A stretch of DNA of 64,000 bases from Hymenobacter pini (GCF_020421205.1 NZ_JAIZZH010000001.1:806001-870000), one strand, 5' to 3'; shown: positions 44,668 to 54,092, numbered from the stretch's first letter. Made by a program: numbers and translations. Notes: generated from the sequence alone by a model not told the origin.

Positions 44668-44820
44668 TCAGGTCGGGTTGCGTTTCTTCGATTTCTTGCT
44701 CATCAGCAGGCCCAGGGTCAGGCCAGCCCGTTTGCCACCCTTCGGCATGTGGCACACCATCTCCGCACCGGCCCAAGCCAGTGAAGCAGAAGAAGCATAC
44801 GAAACAGCCGAAACGAGCAT
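44668..44820 (-). CDS. Small Lys-rich ORF, possible leader peptide or small protein
   Basis: A 50-codon frame from ATG 44820 to TGA 44668. It begins with a small hydrophobic Ser/Ala-rich stretch and ends MSKKSKKRNPT. The tail holds four Lys in six codons and a final Thr, and an intrinsic terminator follows 41 nt later, before lysC. It could be an attenuator leader sensing lysine (or Thr) charge, or an independent small protein. Translation is not proven. Confidence 0.45.
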   Translation of the reverse strand: MLVSAVSYASSASLAWAGAEMVCHMPKGGKRAGLTLGLLMSKKSKKRNPT

Positions 44821-44974
44821 AGCAGATGAGAGCAATGGCGGAAAAGAAAATATTCCGCCGTTTTGCGGCCGCAAGTACGGATGCAGAAAACAATATTCCA
44901 AGCGCAGCTACTTTGGTAAGTCCAATTTTCGTGCTTGGAGTTATTCAGTAGAGGTGGACTTTATGCCCGGCAAG

Positions 44975-45484
44975 TTAGCCCGCCAGTTGCTTTTTCACCC
45001 AGGCGGGCAACGTACCAGCCGCATCCATTTTCAGCAGTTCATCCAGCTGTTTGTTCTTTTTGAAGCCACCCGCTTGATAGGCACGCAGCATTGTGCGGAC
45101 GCCCTCCGTGTTCAGGGCGGTTGCATCTTTTACCTCGGGGTGCTGCAGCTGGTAGCGGGCCCAGCCGCCCATAAACAGAATCAGTAGCTCCGATTCCCGG
45201 CCCGCCAGGTCGGCCACGTACTTCTGCAGTTGCACCGATACCGAGGAGCTGCCGCTGATCCACTGAAACAAAAACTGGTCGGCTTGCTTGCGGACTTCGG
45301 GTTGCTGACCAAATGGGGTTTTCTCCAACCAGTTCACCGTGGCAATAACCTGGGGCTCATACTCGGCGTAGTCGTCGGGCGTTTGGAAGGTGTAGTTGGT
45401 AGGTGGCTGGTAGCTGGTTTGGGCCTGGGTAACGGAGGCTGTTGCGAGGAGGAGTAGGACAATGAATAGAAGAAGTTTTTTCAT
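44975..45484 (-). CDS. Small secreted protein of unknown function
   Basis: A 169-aa protein with a clear signal peptide (MKKLLLFIVLLLL... ending TQAQ); the ATG at 45484 was chosen for this reason over an upstream start. The mature part is mainly helical, with NWLEKTPFGQQPEVRKQADQ and LLILFMGGWARYQLQHPEVKD. I do not know the family. Neighbours give no strong hint. Confidence 0.78.
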   Translation of the reverse strand: MKKLLLFIVLLLLATASVTQAQTSYQPPTNYTFQTPDDYAEYEPQVIATVNWLEKTPFGQQPEVRKQADQFLFQWISGSSSVSVQLQKYVADLAGRESELLILFMGGWARYQLQHPEVKDATALNTEGVRTMLRAYQAGGFKKNKQLDELLKMDAAGTLPAWVKKQLAG

Positions 45485-45565
45485 GAAAGTCAACGGGATA
45501 GAGTAGTATGAAGGCTTTGCTAAACCTATCGAAAAAAGTAGCTCGTTGTTAGCCAAGGCGTGCAC

Positions 45566-45602
45566 AAAAAAGCCCGGGACAACGCTATGGTTGCCCCGGG
45601 CT
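45566..45602 (-). terminator. Intrinsic terminator after the slipin gene
   Basis: AGCCCGGG (45571-45578) and CCCGGGCT (45595-45602) pair, plus inner CAAC/GTTG; on the - strand the stem is followed by a T-run. Confidence 0.8.
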
Positions 45603-45624
45603 GCTCAGCAGAACTCGCCGCCGC

Positions 45625-46392
45625 TTACGATACCGTAGTGGCCGACTGCCCTTGGGCGAAGCCGCGGGCCAGATTGGTGAATTCCGAGGGGATGAGCACC
45701 ACGGTAGTCGTGTTGTTGTCGATACCGATTTCGGAGAGCATCTGCATGCGGCGCAGCTCCAGGGCCATGGGGCTTTCCTCCATCTGGCGGGCCCCCTGGG
45801 TGAGCTTTTTGGAGGCTTCCAGCTCGGCTTCGGCCTTGATGATGCGGGCCCGTTTCTCGCGGATAGCCTCGGCCTCCCGGGCCATGGCGCGCTGCATGGA
45901 TTCCGGAATTTCCACGTCCTTGATTTCCACCATCTCAATCTTCACCCCCCAGGTTTCGGTAGCGGCATCTACCAGTTGCTGCAGGGTGGCGTTGATTTGC
46001 TGGCGCTCCTTCAGCACCTCATCCAGCTGGTGCTGACCGATGATGTTGCGCAGGGCCGTGACGGAGAGCTGGTACACGGCCTGGTTGAAGTTGGCCACTT
46101 TGATGATGGCGTCCTCGGGATTTACCACCCGAAACCAGAGCACGGCGTTTACCTTAATGGTTACCGAGTCCTTGGTAATGGTTTCCTGCTGCTCCAGATC
46201 CACGGTCTTGGTGCGGATGTCCACGGTTGTGCGGCGCTCAATGAACGGGATAATCCAGTACAGCCCCGGCCCGCGCCGCCCGGCGTAGCGCCCCAGCCGA
46301 AACACAAGGGCCCGCTCATACTCCTGCGCCACGCACAGGCCCATAAAGAGCAAAATCAATCCAAGCCCCAGCAAAACATACAGCGTCGTCAT
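45625..46392 (-). CDS. Slipin / stomatin-like SPFH-domain membrane protein
   Basis: A 255-aa protein from ATG 46392. An N-terminal hairpin membrane anchor (residues 5-22) is followed by an SPFH domain: EYERALVFRLGRYAGRRGPGL, VDIRTKTVDL, VNAVLWFRVVNPEDAIIKV, and the helix RAMAREAEAIREKRARIIKAEAE. Bacterial slipins form membrane-microdomain rings. The usual NfeD partner gene is not adjacent. Confidence 0.92.
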   Translation of the reverse strand: MTTLYVLLGLGLILLFMGLCVAQEYERALVFRLGRYAGRRGPGLYWIIPFIERRTTVDIRTKTVDLEQQETITKDSVTIKVNAVLWFRVVNPEDAIIKVANFNQAVYQLSVTALRNIIGQHQLDEVLKERQQINATLQQLVDAATETWGVKIEMVEIKDVEIPESMQRAMAREAEAIREKRARIIKAEAELEASKKLTQGARQMEESPMALELRRMQMLSEIGIDNNTTTVVLIPSEFTNLARGFAQGQSATTVS

Positions 46393-46803
46393 GATAACAG
46401 TGGCCTCCGGCCGCAACAAGTGAAACAGTTGCCGCTACCGTTACACAGGCCATGCCAACTGACATAATTGCTTTATATTCCGGACAAGAATTACCTGTAG
46501 AGGCTGTTTTCAGCTGTACTGGAAAAACAAGGTACGTGTACGCCCATCCTGTACCCTACCATTTCGGTAGGGTAAGCATGTTATTTCGAAATGGTACATA
46601 CGGCAGGAGTTGCGGGGCGTCGCGAGGAGCGCATACTTCCTCCCATGTCAGCTCACCTGGCAGATACCGCTGATACAGCCGTTGCACGCGCGGTGTAGGA
46701 ACTACTTCAGGCTATTTGGCCAACTGCTTTTGCAGGAAAAGCCCGCGGCAGATACTCAGATAATCAGCAATGTCAGGTATAGAGGTGGAAGGCTAAACTG
46801 TGT
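46393..46803. other. Intergenic region with a perfect 9-bp hairpin
   Basis: These 411 bp have no gene I can support. TACCCTACC (46552-46560) pairs with GGTAGGGTA (46566-46574) around a 5-nt loop. No T-run follows, so its role is unclear. Confidence 0.5.
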
Positions 46804-48228
46804 TTATTCTACTTTCAGGCGTAGTGCTTTGGCTCCCACGCGCACCACGTACACGCCGGTAGCGCGGCTGGCCGGCAACTGCAGTACCGCTGTGCCGGCG
46901 GCATTCGTTTGAGTTATCAGCACCACGCGGCCCACGGCATCCAGCATCGTTACTGCTTCTCCAGCCTGTGCGCCCGTGAGGGTAGTAGCCCCGGTGGTTG
47001 GGTTTGGAAACAGGGCTAGAGTGAGCAGCCCAACGGCCACCGTTTGTACTTGCGAGTAACTGGTCGTTCCATCCTGGTCTACCTGACGCAGGCGGTAATA
47101 CACCACAGTTGCTCCGTAGCGAGTCAGGGAAGGGTCCAGCAACTGGTACTCGTGCGGTTGGTAGCTGGTGCCTTGGCCGGCCACCTGCCCAATGCGGCGA
47201 AATGTGCGGCCGTCGGTGCTGGCTTCCACTTCAAACCGGTTGTTGTTAATCTCCAAGGCCGTTGCCCAGCGCAACAGCGCCCCGCCGCCCTGGCGCTCGG
47301 CCGTGAAGCGTACCAGCGTAACGGGCAGCGGAGAACTGGTGGTGCTGACGGTGAAGTAGCTGGCCGGTGCTATATCGGGCACGGTGCCCGTTGCCGTGCG
47401 TGAACCGGCGGCATTCTGGCTGGAGCTGATGCGCAACCAGTCGGCGCCGGCCACTGGGGCTGTGGTGCGGGCCCACACCTGAGCCTGACTGAAATCAGTC
47501 AGGCCATTGTCATTATCGGGCAGCCAACTCAGTTGCACGTTACCAGCCACGGACACTGAGGTGTTCCAGATCCGGTCGATGCCCCGATTAGTGCCGCTGG
47601 CGTTGGTGCCGTAGCTAACCTGGGCAGAATTAAGGCCCGCTCGGCGCGTCACACTCAGGTTGCTCAGTGTCACAGTCGGCGTCAGGGTCAAGCCGTTGGC
47701 GAAGGCCGTGGCCGCTCCAGCGGGCACAGAGCTGCGCACGGCTACCAACGGGCCCCGCACGTAGCGCCCGGCTTGCTCACCAGTAAGAGTTGCCCCGTTC
47801 AGCAAGCGCAATGCAGAAGCGGGATTGACAGTTAGCATACCGCTGGTCAGGGTCAGATTGCCTGTTACCTCGGTGGTACTATTGGCGGGCACGTTCACGC
47901 CGCCGTTGGTATTATTAATAGTAAGGTTGGCCAGCTGTCCACCCTGCAGATGGAGCTGCTGCGGGGCCGTCCCGTTGAGCATAACGGTGCTGGTGGTGCC
48001 GGGCGTGAGGGTGGCCCCGGCGGCGTTTACGAGGTTGCCGCCCACGTACAGCTGGTTGCTGCCGCTGCTCATATCCAAGGTGCCGGCCGCGTTGGTGAGC
48101 GAGCCATTCACGGACAGCACTGCTCCGCCGGTGAGGGTAAGCGTAGTGCCGGTGTTAGTCAGGTCCTGGGCCAGTGCCGGCACAGTAGGCAATGCCAGCA
48201 GCAGCACAGCGGGTAGAGGTAACTTCAT
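46804..48228 (-). CDS. Secreted protein with T9SS type A sorting domain
   Basis: A 474-aa protein. After a signal peptide ending ALAQ come Thr/Asn/Gly-rich beta-helix-like repeats (residues 30-150). A DUF11/Ig-like middle contains VTLVRFTAERQGGGALLRWATALEINNNRFEVEAS, a module common before T9SS tails. The tail LALFPNPTTGATTLTG...GVYVVRVGAKALRLKVE-type ending is the type A sorting domain. It is probably exported by T9SS to the surface. Ligand or activity unknown. Confidence 0.88.
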   Translation of the reverse strand: MKLPLPAVLLLALPTVPALAQDLTNTGTTLTLTGGAVLSVNGSLTNAAGTLDMSSGSNQLYVGGNLVNAAGATLTPGTTSTVMLNGTAPQQLHLQGGQLANLTINNTNGGVNVPANSTTEVTGNLTLTSGMLTVNPASALRLLNGATLTGEQAGRYVRGPLVAVRSSVPAGAATAFANGLTLTPTVTLSNLSVTRRAGLNSAQVSYGTNASGTNRGIDRIWNTSVSVAGNVQLSWLPDNDNGLTDFSQAQVWARTTAPVAGADWLRISSSQNAAGSRTATGTVPDIAPASYFTVSTTSSPLPVTLVRFTAERQGGGALLRWATALEINNNRFEVEASTDGRTFRRIGQVAGQGTSYQPHEYQLLDPSLTRYGATVVYYRLRQVDQDGTTSYSQVQTVAVGLLTLALFPNPTTGATTLTGAQAGEAVTMLDAVGRVVLITQTNAAGTAVLQLPASRATGVYVVRVGAKALRLKVE

Positions 48229-48279
48229 ATAGGGAGGAGATAGGCGCTGGGAATGTAAAGTGAGGCGAAGGTAAGCGGC

Positions 48280-49890
48280 CTAGCGTTGGGCCTGACCGCC
48301 GGTAGTCGCTTCCAGCCGTCGCAACCGGGCTTCGAAGGTTTCGAGTGTGGCCGTGGCTTGGGCGGCGGCGGCCTCCGCCGTGGCAGCGCGGGCTTGCAGG
48401 GATGTAATCTGGGCTTGCTGCTCTTTGAGAGCCTCGATAAGCACAGGCGTAAGCTGAGCGTAGTTCACTGCTTTATAGCCTTCGGCATCGGTGCTCACCA
48501 GCTCGGGGTAAATTTTCTCTACCTCCTGGGCCAGCAGGCCTACTTGCTTGGCTCCGGCCATACCGCCGTGGCGTACGCCCAGTGCGTTCCACTCGTAGCG
48601 CACCCCGCGCAGGGCCAGCACCGAGGCCAATGCGCTACGGAGTGGCTGTACATTTGTCTTGAAACGTTGGTCAGAGGTAACGGCCACGTTGTTGGCCCGT
48701 ACCTGACCATTCACGTCCAGCTTGTAGTTGGCCGTGGCTACCCCGATGCCCACGTTACCGTTGCCCTGCACCCGCAGCAGGGTAGTGCCCGCCGCGTCCT
48801 GGGTGGTGCCCTGGCTCACGTCGAAGGCGGCGGTGGTACCCGTGGCGGCTATCTTGACAGCCAAGCCGGTAGCGTTGGTGGCCGTGTTGGCGTTGTAAAA
48901 CATGCCGGCGTAACCGGCCTGATTGGCGGCCCAGGCCAGGGAGCCGGGGTTACCGCCGGTGCCTTCACTGCCAATGATGTTGGTGGCGGTGTTGGCCAGC
49001 TGCGAATAGGGCGTGGCGGTATTGATGCCGACCCGGCCCGCGCTGGTAATGTCAATGCCCGTGGTGCCGCCATTGCCCACCAAGGAGTAAGGGCCCAGGT
49101 TGAAGTCACCTCCGGCCGACGTGAGAGGCTGCCATTTGCCATAACCGCTGGCATCCGAGGTCAGCACTTTGCCCGCGCCCTGCGTGCCATCCACGATGCG
49201 GATGGCCGAGCCGGTGCCATTATAGCCCGGGTTCTGGCAGATGCCCACCCAGCGCAAGGGCGTGGTGGTGCTGCCCGCCGAGAAGAAGCCCGCCCAGCCG
49301 CCGCCGCGGTAGGCCGTGGCCCAGATGCCATAGTCGTTGGAGGTAGAGGTGCCCTCGGGTAGCTTGCCGTAGCCCGAGAGGATGGCGCGCGAGTACTTCG
49401 CCCCGAAGTTGCTACGGGTGATGAGCGCGGCGCTCTGCGTGCCCACACTGGCGTTCAGCTCGACTTGGGCGGTAGAGTCGCCCAGGGAGGAGCCCACGCT
49501 GCCCAACAGGCGTTGCGCATTCAGGTTCAGCGTCTGAGTGGCGGAGTGGTTGCCCAGGTTATCGGCCCCCAGGCGCACCCAGGTGGTGCCATCGTAGGCA
49601 TACAGGCCGGGGGCGCTGTCGGTGAGGTAGATGAGCAAACCCGGTACCGGTGGGGCCGTGGTGCTGGCTGTCAGAGCGTCGCGCTGGGCAAGAGTAAGAC
49701 GGGGCAGCAGCAGGCCTTGGGTGGTGCTGCGCACTTCCAGCGCCGCCGAAGCAGCAGGACTGGTGGTACCGATGCCCACCGAACCGGTTTGAGCCTGGGC
49801 TTGGTAGCCACCCAACAGTAGCAGGGCGGCGGCCAGCGCCCCGCGCAGTCGGTGGGTGGTACGGGCGGCTGGGGTAAACAATTGGTGCAT
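48280..49890 (-). CDS. Fibre-like secreted protein with C-terminal S74 chaperone domain
   Basis: A 536-aa protein; the ATG at 49890 gives a signal peptide ending QAQAQ. The start of the mature part GSVGIGTTSPAASAALEV is the collagen/tail-fibre-type motif common in Bacteroidota. The C-terminus has SDQRFKTNVQPLRSAL, YEWNALG, QVGLLAQEVEKIYPELV and VNYAQLTPVLIEALKEQQ, the peptidase S74 intramolecular chaperone of trimeric fibres, followed by a coiled coil. It probably forms a trimeric surface fibre. The related next gene has a similar coiled-coil tail. Confidence 0.88.
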   Translation of the reverse strand: MHQLFTPAARTTHRLRGALAAALLLLGGYQAQAQTGSVGIGTTSPAASAALEVRSTTQGLLLPRLTLAQRDALTASTTAPPVPGLLIYLTDSAPGLYAYDGTTWVRLGADNLGNHSATQTLNLNAQRLLGSVGSSLGDSTAQVELNASVGTQSAALITRSNFGAKYSRAILSGYGKLPEGTSTSNDYGIWATAYRGGGWAGFFSAGSTTTPLRWVGICQNPGYNGTGSAIRIVDGTQGAGKVLTSDASGYGKWQPLTSAGGDFNLGPYSLVGNGGTTGIDITSAGRVGINTATPYSQLANTATNIIGSEGTGGNPGSLAWAANQAGYAGMFYNANTATNATGLAVKIAATGTTAAFDVSQGTTQDAAGTTLLRVQGNGNVGIGVATANYKLDVNGQVRANNVAVTSDQRFKTNVQPLRSALASVLALRGVRYEWNALGVRHGGMAGAKQVGLLAQEVEKIYPELVSTDAEGYKAVNYAQLTPVLIEALKEQQAQITSLQARAATAEAAAAQATATLETFEARLRRLEATTGGQAQR

Positions 49891-50111
49891 AGGAAAGAAA
49901 AAAAAGAAAATACCCAGTGCAAGCAGTCGGTCAGCGCGACCGGACTGGGCTGAGAAAAGAAACTCGGTATCCGGTGCGGGCCGCGCCGGGTACGGGTGTA
50001 AAGGTAAGCCTGCACTTCCCTCGATGAGGGATAAATTCCTGCTAATCTTTTGCTTATTGGCAGTCTGCCAGGAATTCATCCCCTGCGGCCTCGCAGGCAT
50101 CCCCGTAGGGG

Positions 50112-51851
50112 CTACTTGCCGGCTTGCGTGGCGGCTAGAGGTGTGCCGGTAGCCGCTTCCAGTCGCCGCAACCGGGCCTCGAAGGCGTCCAACGTAGCCG
50201 TGGCCCGTGCCACCGTTGTTTCGGCGGCGGCGGCGCGGGCTTGTAGCGCGGCGTTCTGGCGGCGCAGCTCCTCCGGTTCCGCCACCGGTGGCCGGACTGG
50301 CGCGGGAGCGGCCGGGGCGCTCGTTACCTGCAACTGGCGGATGAGCTGCTGCTGGCGAGCGTTTTCGGCTTCCAGCAGCAGTACCCGGCGGTACAGGGCC
50401 TGAATGGCAATCAGATTTACTCCATCAAAATCGATTTGGTTGATACTGGTCTTGTGTCCGATTCGGCCCACTGCGTCGTGGCCGAAAGCGGCGAAGAAGC
50501 CCTGGGCCATGGGGCCGTAGTGGCGCATGGAGTTGGCACTCTGGCCGATGTAGTTCCAGAAGCCCAGGCGCAGGCGGTTGATGCGGGCCAGAAACTGGTT
50601 ACCGTCGGCCAGCACTGCGCGCTCCTTTTTAGTAGAATCGGAAATGAACCGCCAGGCGTTGCCACCGGGAGTGAACTGCACGCCCACGGGGTTGCCCTGG
50701 TTGGCGGCGGTGGCGCGGGTGGTGAAGAGGCGGTAGCCCCCGGCAAAGCGGGCCGAGGACTGGTTGAAGGCCGTGGATCTTAGCGAGTCCTGCTGCCGCT
50801 CGGCGGGTATCTCCTCGTCTCTGTTATAAAGCGGCGACATGTCGGCCAGCGCGAAGCTACCGCTCTGCCCGCCGGTGCGGGTGTAGTAGCTCAGAGCGTA
50901 GCAATTGCCCCGGTTGCTGCGGGCCTGGGCACTGTAGCCAAAGGCGAACGACGGCACCATGCTGTCGAAGGTGTTGGTTTGTGTTTTGCTCTGGTAGCCG
51001 CCCATAAACCCAAGGTAGCCCCGGAAGGCGTTTTCGTAGCCCGTTATGAATTCGTAGCGGCCCAGGTACCCCTTGTTGTTGTAGCCCGTCACGAAGGTAT
51101 AGTCGCCGGCCACTATCCAGTGGTTCGAGCCAAAGGCGGTCGAGAAGTCGCTGCCGGCCTGGTTGTCGAGGCCAAAGGCCACCGAGTACCGGCCCACGTC
51201 GGGGTAGTCCCACTGGCTTCTCCTTACTTGCCCGTTGATGGTGCCGGTGCCCGATATGCCACCCGCCCGGAAAGCACTGTAGTACGATATCCACATCACC
51301 CGGTCGCCGATGCCCGACACACTGGTGGTTGTGCGGTTCCCTCTAAGGGCCTTGGAGGTCAGCACAAACTCCTGGTCGAGGTCTAGCAGCCGCACTCCGT
51401 AGGTGGTAGTGGAGTCGGGGCCGGAGCGAGCGGCGCCCAAGGTAGCCAGGCCGTTGCCACTGATAGCCAGGCCACCCCGTCCGGCCCGGGCCGTAGTGCC
51501 CACCAGCTTCTGGCCGTTCAGGTTGATGTTCTGGGTGGCGGTGTGGTTGCCTAGGTTGTTGCCGCTGCTGCCAGTGGTGGCCAGTTGCTGCCAGCCGGGA
51601 GCGGCAGTGCCAGCGTTGTAGTAGAAGCCGGCCGGCGCGCCGGTCTGGTACACCAGCAGGCCAGGGACCGGACTGGCAATGTCGGTGGCGGCCACGCGGG
51701 GTAGCAGCAGGCCCTTGCCGCTACTCACGATATCGAGGGCGGCCGAGGCATCGGGAGTGGTAGTGCCAATACCCACCGAGCCGGTTTGGCCCAGCATGGC
51801 TAGGGGCGCAATGGCCAGCAACAGGAAGGAGAGTAGAAAACGAGGCAGCAT
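50112..51851 (-). CDS. Second fibre-like protein, YadA-head-like with degenerate S74-type end
   Basis: A 579-aa protein with signal peptide and the same start (GSVGIGTTTPDASAALDIV) as its neighbour. The middle has repeats such as YSVAFGLDNQAGSDFSTAFGS and YTFVTGYNNKGYLGRYEFITGYENAF, resembling trimeric autotransporter head repeats. The C-terminus (ADGNQFLARINRL, YGPMAQGFFAAFG, DGVNLIAIQALYRRV) keeps the S74 layout but not its catalytic motif. The last 50 residues closely match the tail of the 48280 gene. The pair probably arose by duplication and divergence. Confidence 0.82.
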   Translation of the reverse strand: MLPRFLLSFLLLAIAPLAMLGQTGSVGIGTTTPDASAALDIVSSGKGLLLPRVAATDIASPVPGLLVYQTGAPAGFYYNAGTAAPGWQQLATTGSSGNNLGNHTATQNINLNGQKLVGTTARAGRGGLAISGNGLATLGAARSGPDSTTTYGVRLLDLDQEFVLTSKALRGNRTTTSVSGIGDRVMWISYYSAFRAGGISGTGTINGQVRRSQWDYPDVGRYSVAFGLDNQAGSDFSTAFGSNHWIVAGDYTFVTGYNNKGYLGRYEFITGYENAFRGYLGFMGGYQSKTQTNTFDSMVPSFAFGYSAQARSNRGNCYALSYYTRTGGQSGSFALADMSPLYNRDEEIPAERQQDSLRSTAFNQSSARFAGGYRLFTTRATAANQGNPVGVQFTPGGNAWRFISDSTKKERAVLADGNQFLARINRLRLGFWNYIGQSANSMRHYGPMAQGFFAAFGHDAVGRIGHKTSINQIDFDGVNLIAIQALYRRVLLLEAENARQQQLIRQLQVTSAPAAPAPVRPPVAEPEELRRQNAALQARAAAAETTVARATATLDAFEARLRRLEAATGTPLAATQAGK

Positions 51852-52223
51852 ACAGGTGCGGGAAAAGGAACAGCGGACAAAGTGCTAACCCCGGGCCGCG
51901 CCCATGCCGCCCGCCCCAGCCGAGGGCTGACCTCAGGCGGGGCGAGCCGCCAGCATCGGCCGGGGCCGGGCTGTTACCGAGCAGGTCGGGGAGCCGGGCA
52001 GTGGCCTACCACCCAACTGGGAGCAAAGCTGGTCCCGTAGCCATTGCCTTTCCTAATATCCAGCGTAGACAAAGTGTAGACACAGGTGGTAACTGACTGA
52101 TAGATAGTAGCTAATTCTTTGAATTGCGTATTCGTGGCCGGAGTGCGGTATTAAATGAAGAAGGCCTTCTGGCCAGTGTTATGGCGTTACTGTCAGTGAG
52201 TTGCCGCAGCTTGCGCAGAGCAC
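51852..52223 (-). other. Intergenic region upstream of the second fibre-like gene
   Basis: These 372 bp hold no supported gene. A 16-bp element at 52062-52077 is shared with the promoter region of the Cry-like gene. Confidence 0.55.
52062..52077 (-). promoter_or_regulatory. Shared 16-bp element (copy 1)
   Basis: AGCGTAGACAAAGTGT occurs here and at 56257-56272, each upstream of a - strand gene. Here GTAGAC is repeated 11 bp apart, like a direct-repeat regulator site. Confidence 0.5.
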
Positions 52224-54092
52224 TTACTCAGTCGGCCGCGGCCCGGTGGAGCGGCCCGCGGCGTGGTCGGCGGCAGCCATTTTTTTGTAGAGGCGCGTTT
52301 TGGCCCGGCGCACACTGGCGGGGTCAATGTTGAGCAGCACGGCAATTTCCTTGGTGGAAAGCTGGATGTGGAAGTAGCTGCTCAGGCGCAGCTCGTGGGC
52401 CGTAAGGGTAGGGTAGCGAGCCTGCAGCTCCTCAAAAAAGCGCGGATGCACCTGCTCAAAGTGCAGTTTAAACCGGCTCCAGTCTTCATCCAGGTGCTGG
52501 CTGGATTGCAGTACCAACTGGATGCCCGCCAGCTCCGGCCGCTTGTCAGCGGGGCTCTGCCGGTGCAGGTCCTGAATCTGCTGCTTCAGCTCCGAGAGCA
52601 GGGCGTTTTTCTGCTGCATATAGAGCGTAGCGGAAGCCAGCTCGCGCTGGTTGGCTTCCAGCTGCTGCTGCAGCTCCAGGTTGGTGGCTTGCTGTTGCTG
52701 GTGTTCTTGGCTAAGCTGTCGGGCGTGCTCGTCGTGGGTTTGCTGGCGCCGCCTCAGCTCCAGCAAGGCCGCCTGGATGTGGCTGTTCTTTAGCACAATT
52801 TCGCGGTGCCGCAGTTCTTGGCGCTGAATATCGAGAGCTAAGTAGTCGGCCTCCCGCTCCTTGGCCCTCAACGTGCGCTGCAGCAGCTGCAGCCGCACGT
52901 TGAGGGCCACCGAGAAGCAAAGTGCATAGGACAGGATGGCCAAATCCGGCAGCAGCAGGCGGCCTGTGTTATCAATGCCCTCGTACGCGTGAAATGCGGC
53001 CGTTGCGCCCACACAAAGCATCGGCAGTGCATTGGCCAGCAAGTAGGCGGAAGCCAGGGGAACCTTGCGCCGGTAGGCAACAACGGCCATACCCAGCAGC
53101 AGCCCCACCAGCAGCAGCACCAGCAGGTTATCCAGGCGCAGGGTATAGCGGTTGAGCGGAAAGCCCAGCAGATTCACCGTGCCTACCACCAGCGTAAATA
53201 GGCAGTAGCTGCGCAGGGCGAACCGCAGGGCCGTATCCAAGCGGGGCAGATGGGCACGAGTGCTCAGGTAAGCGCGGGTGAGCTGCACAAATCCCGCCAG
53301 CATCAGAACCACACTTAGGTGTACAATGACATTATTGAGGGTATATCCGTAGCCCAGGCCATCAGGCAGCAGAAATTGATTGAACAGGGGCCGCGGAAAC
53401 CACACCCGGAAGTAATTCCGGTAACCCGTTACGTAGAGCAAGGCTCCCATCTGGGTACACACGTAGAAGAGCACCGTCCGGTCGCGGTAGCGCAGGTAAG
53501 CGGGCAGGTTCGTAAGCAGCAGCAACAGTACCGCCACTGCCACGGCCCAGGCTGTAGTATAGAACAGGGCATCGGCCTGGACTACGGCTTCCGGCTGCCA
53601 GCTTACCTGAAGGTGCGCGGCGGTCGGCAGCAGGGCCGTAGGACTCAGCCGCAACAGCACGTACACGGTGGTGATGGTCCGGCCCGGCACCCGTAGCGGC
53701 AGCGGCCCCTTTACCGGCTGCCTGTCGGTGGCCACGGCTACGCCTGCCCGGTGGGTGCGCCAGCGCCGGGTATCCTCATCGACGTAATGCAGGGTGTTAT
53801 CCAGATTGGGCAGCACAATGAGGCGGCCGGCCTGGGCGTAGCTGCTGGGGTTGCGCAGCTGCACCCGCAGCCAATAGCGGCGGGCTCGGGCCAGCGGCAG
53901 AGAATCGATAGTGCGGAATGGCAGGGTTCGGTCGGTGCGAATCTGGGACCAGGCGTGTCCCTGGGCGGGCAGTGCTTCTACGGCCGCCACCGTAACGGCT
54001 TGGCCTGCTGTCTTATCGGGTCCGGATTGCGCCCTGGCGCGCAACGGGCCAGTAGCGAGCAGTAGTAGCAGCAGATAGAGGCGCAGCGGCAA
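52224..54092 (-). CDS. 7TM-DISM receptor fused to coiled coil and LuxR-like HTH
   Basis: A 622-aa membrane regulator. A signal peptide is followed by an extracytoplasmic 7TMR-DISMED2-like beta domain (residues 30-165, with YWLRVQLRNPS and FRTIDSLPLA). Seven helices follow (about 178-400, DISM_7TM), then a long Gln-rich coiled coil (405-520) and a C-terminal HTH (LTAHELRLSSYFHIQLSTKEIAVLLNIDPASVRRAKTRLYKKM-type block) resembling the LuxR fold. It senses an outside signal, probably a carbohydrate, and may bind DNA directly. It has no kinase domain. It could regulate the neighbouring fibre or toxin genes. Confidence 0.87.
   Translation of the reverse strand: MPLRLYLLLLLLATGPLRARAQSGPDKTAGQAVTVAAVEALPAQGHAWSQIRTDRTLPFRTIDSLPLARARRYWLRVQLRNPSSYAQAGRLIVLPNLDNTLHYVDEDTRRWRTHRAGVAVATDRQPVKGPLPLRVPGRTITTVYVLLRLSPTALLPTAAHLQVSWQPEAVVQADALFYTTAWAVAVAVLLLLLTNLPAYLRYRDRTVLFYVCTQMGALLYVTGYRNYFRVWFPRPLFNQFLLPDGLGYGYTLNNVIVHLSVVLMLAGFVQLTRAYLSTRAHLPRLDTALRFALRSYCLFTLVVGTVNLLGFPLNRYTLRLDNLLVLLLVGLLLGMAVVAYRRKVPLASAYLLANALPMLCVGATAAFHAYEGIDNTGRLLLPDLAILSYALCFSVALNVRLQLLQRTLRAKEREADYLALDIQRQELRHREIVLKNSHIQAALLELRRRQQTHDEHARQLSQEHQQQQATNLELQQQLEANQRELASATLYMQQKNALLSELKQQIQDLHRQSPADKRPELAGIQLVLQSSQHLDEDWSRFKLHFEQVHPRFFEELQARYPTLTAHELRLSSYFHIQLSTKEIAVLLNIDPASVRRAKTRLYKKMAAADHAAGRSTGPRPTE

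Larger units (their letters stand above)
44520..44974 (-). other. Intergenic region upstream of lysC
   Basis: It contains a 50-codon ORF (44668-44820) and an intrinsic terminator (44591-44627), both on the lysC strand. The rest shows no further gene. Confidence 0.55.

Noticed and set aside
46452-46673. 73-codon + strand ORF between the slipin and T9SS genes
   Set aside because: No signal peptide, family motif or codon pattern like neighbouring genes; it spans a hairpin.
48286-49362. 358-codon + strand ORF opposite the fibre gene
   Set aside because: Low-complexity Gly/Arg/His composition, complementary to a well-supported S74 gene.
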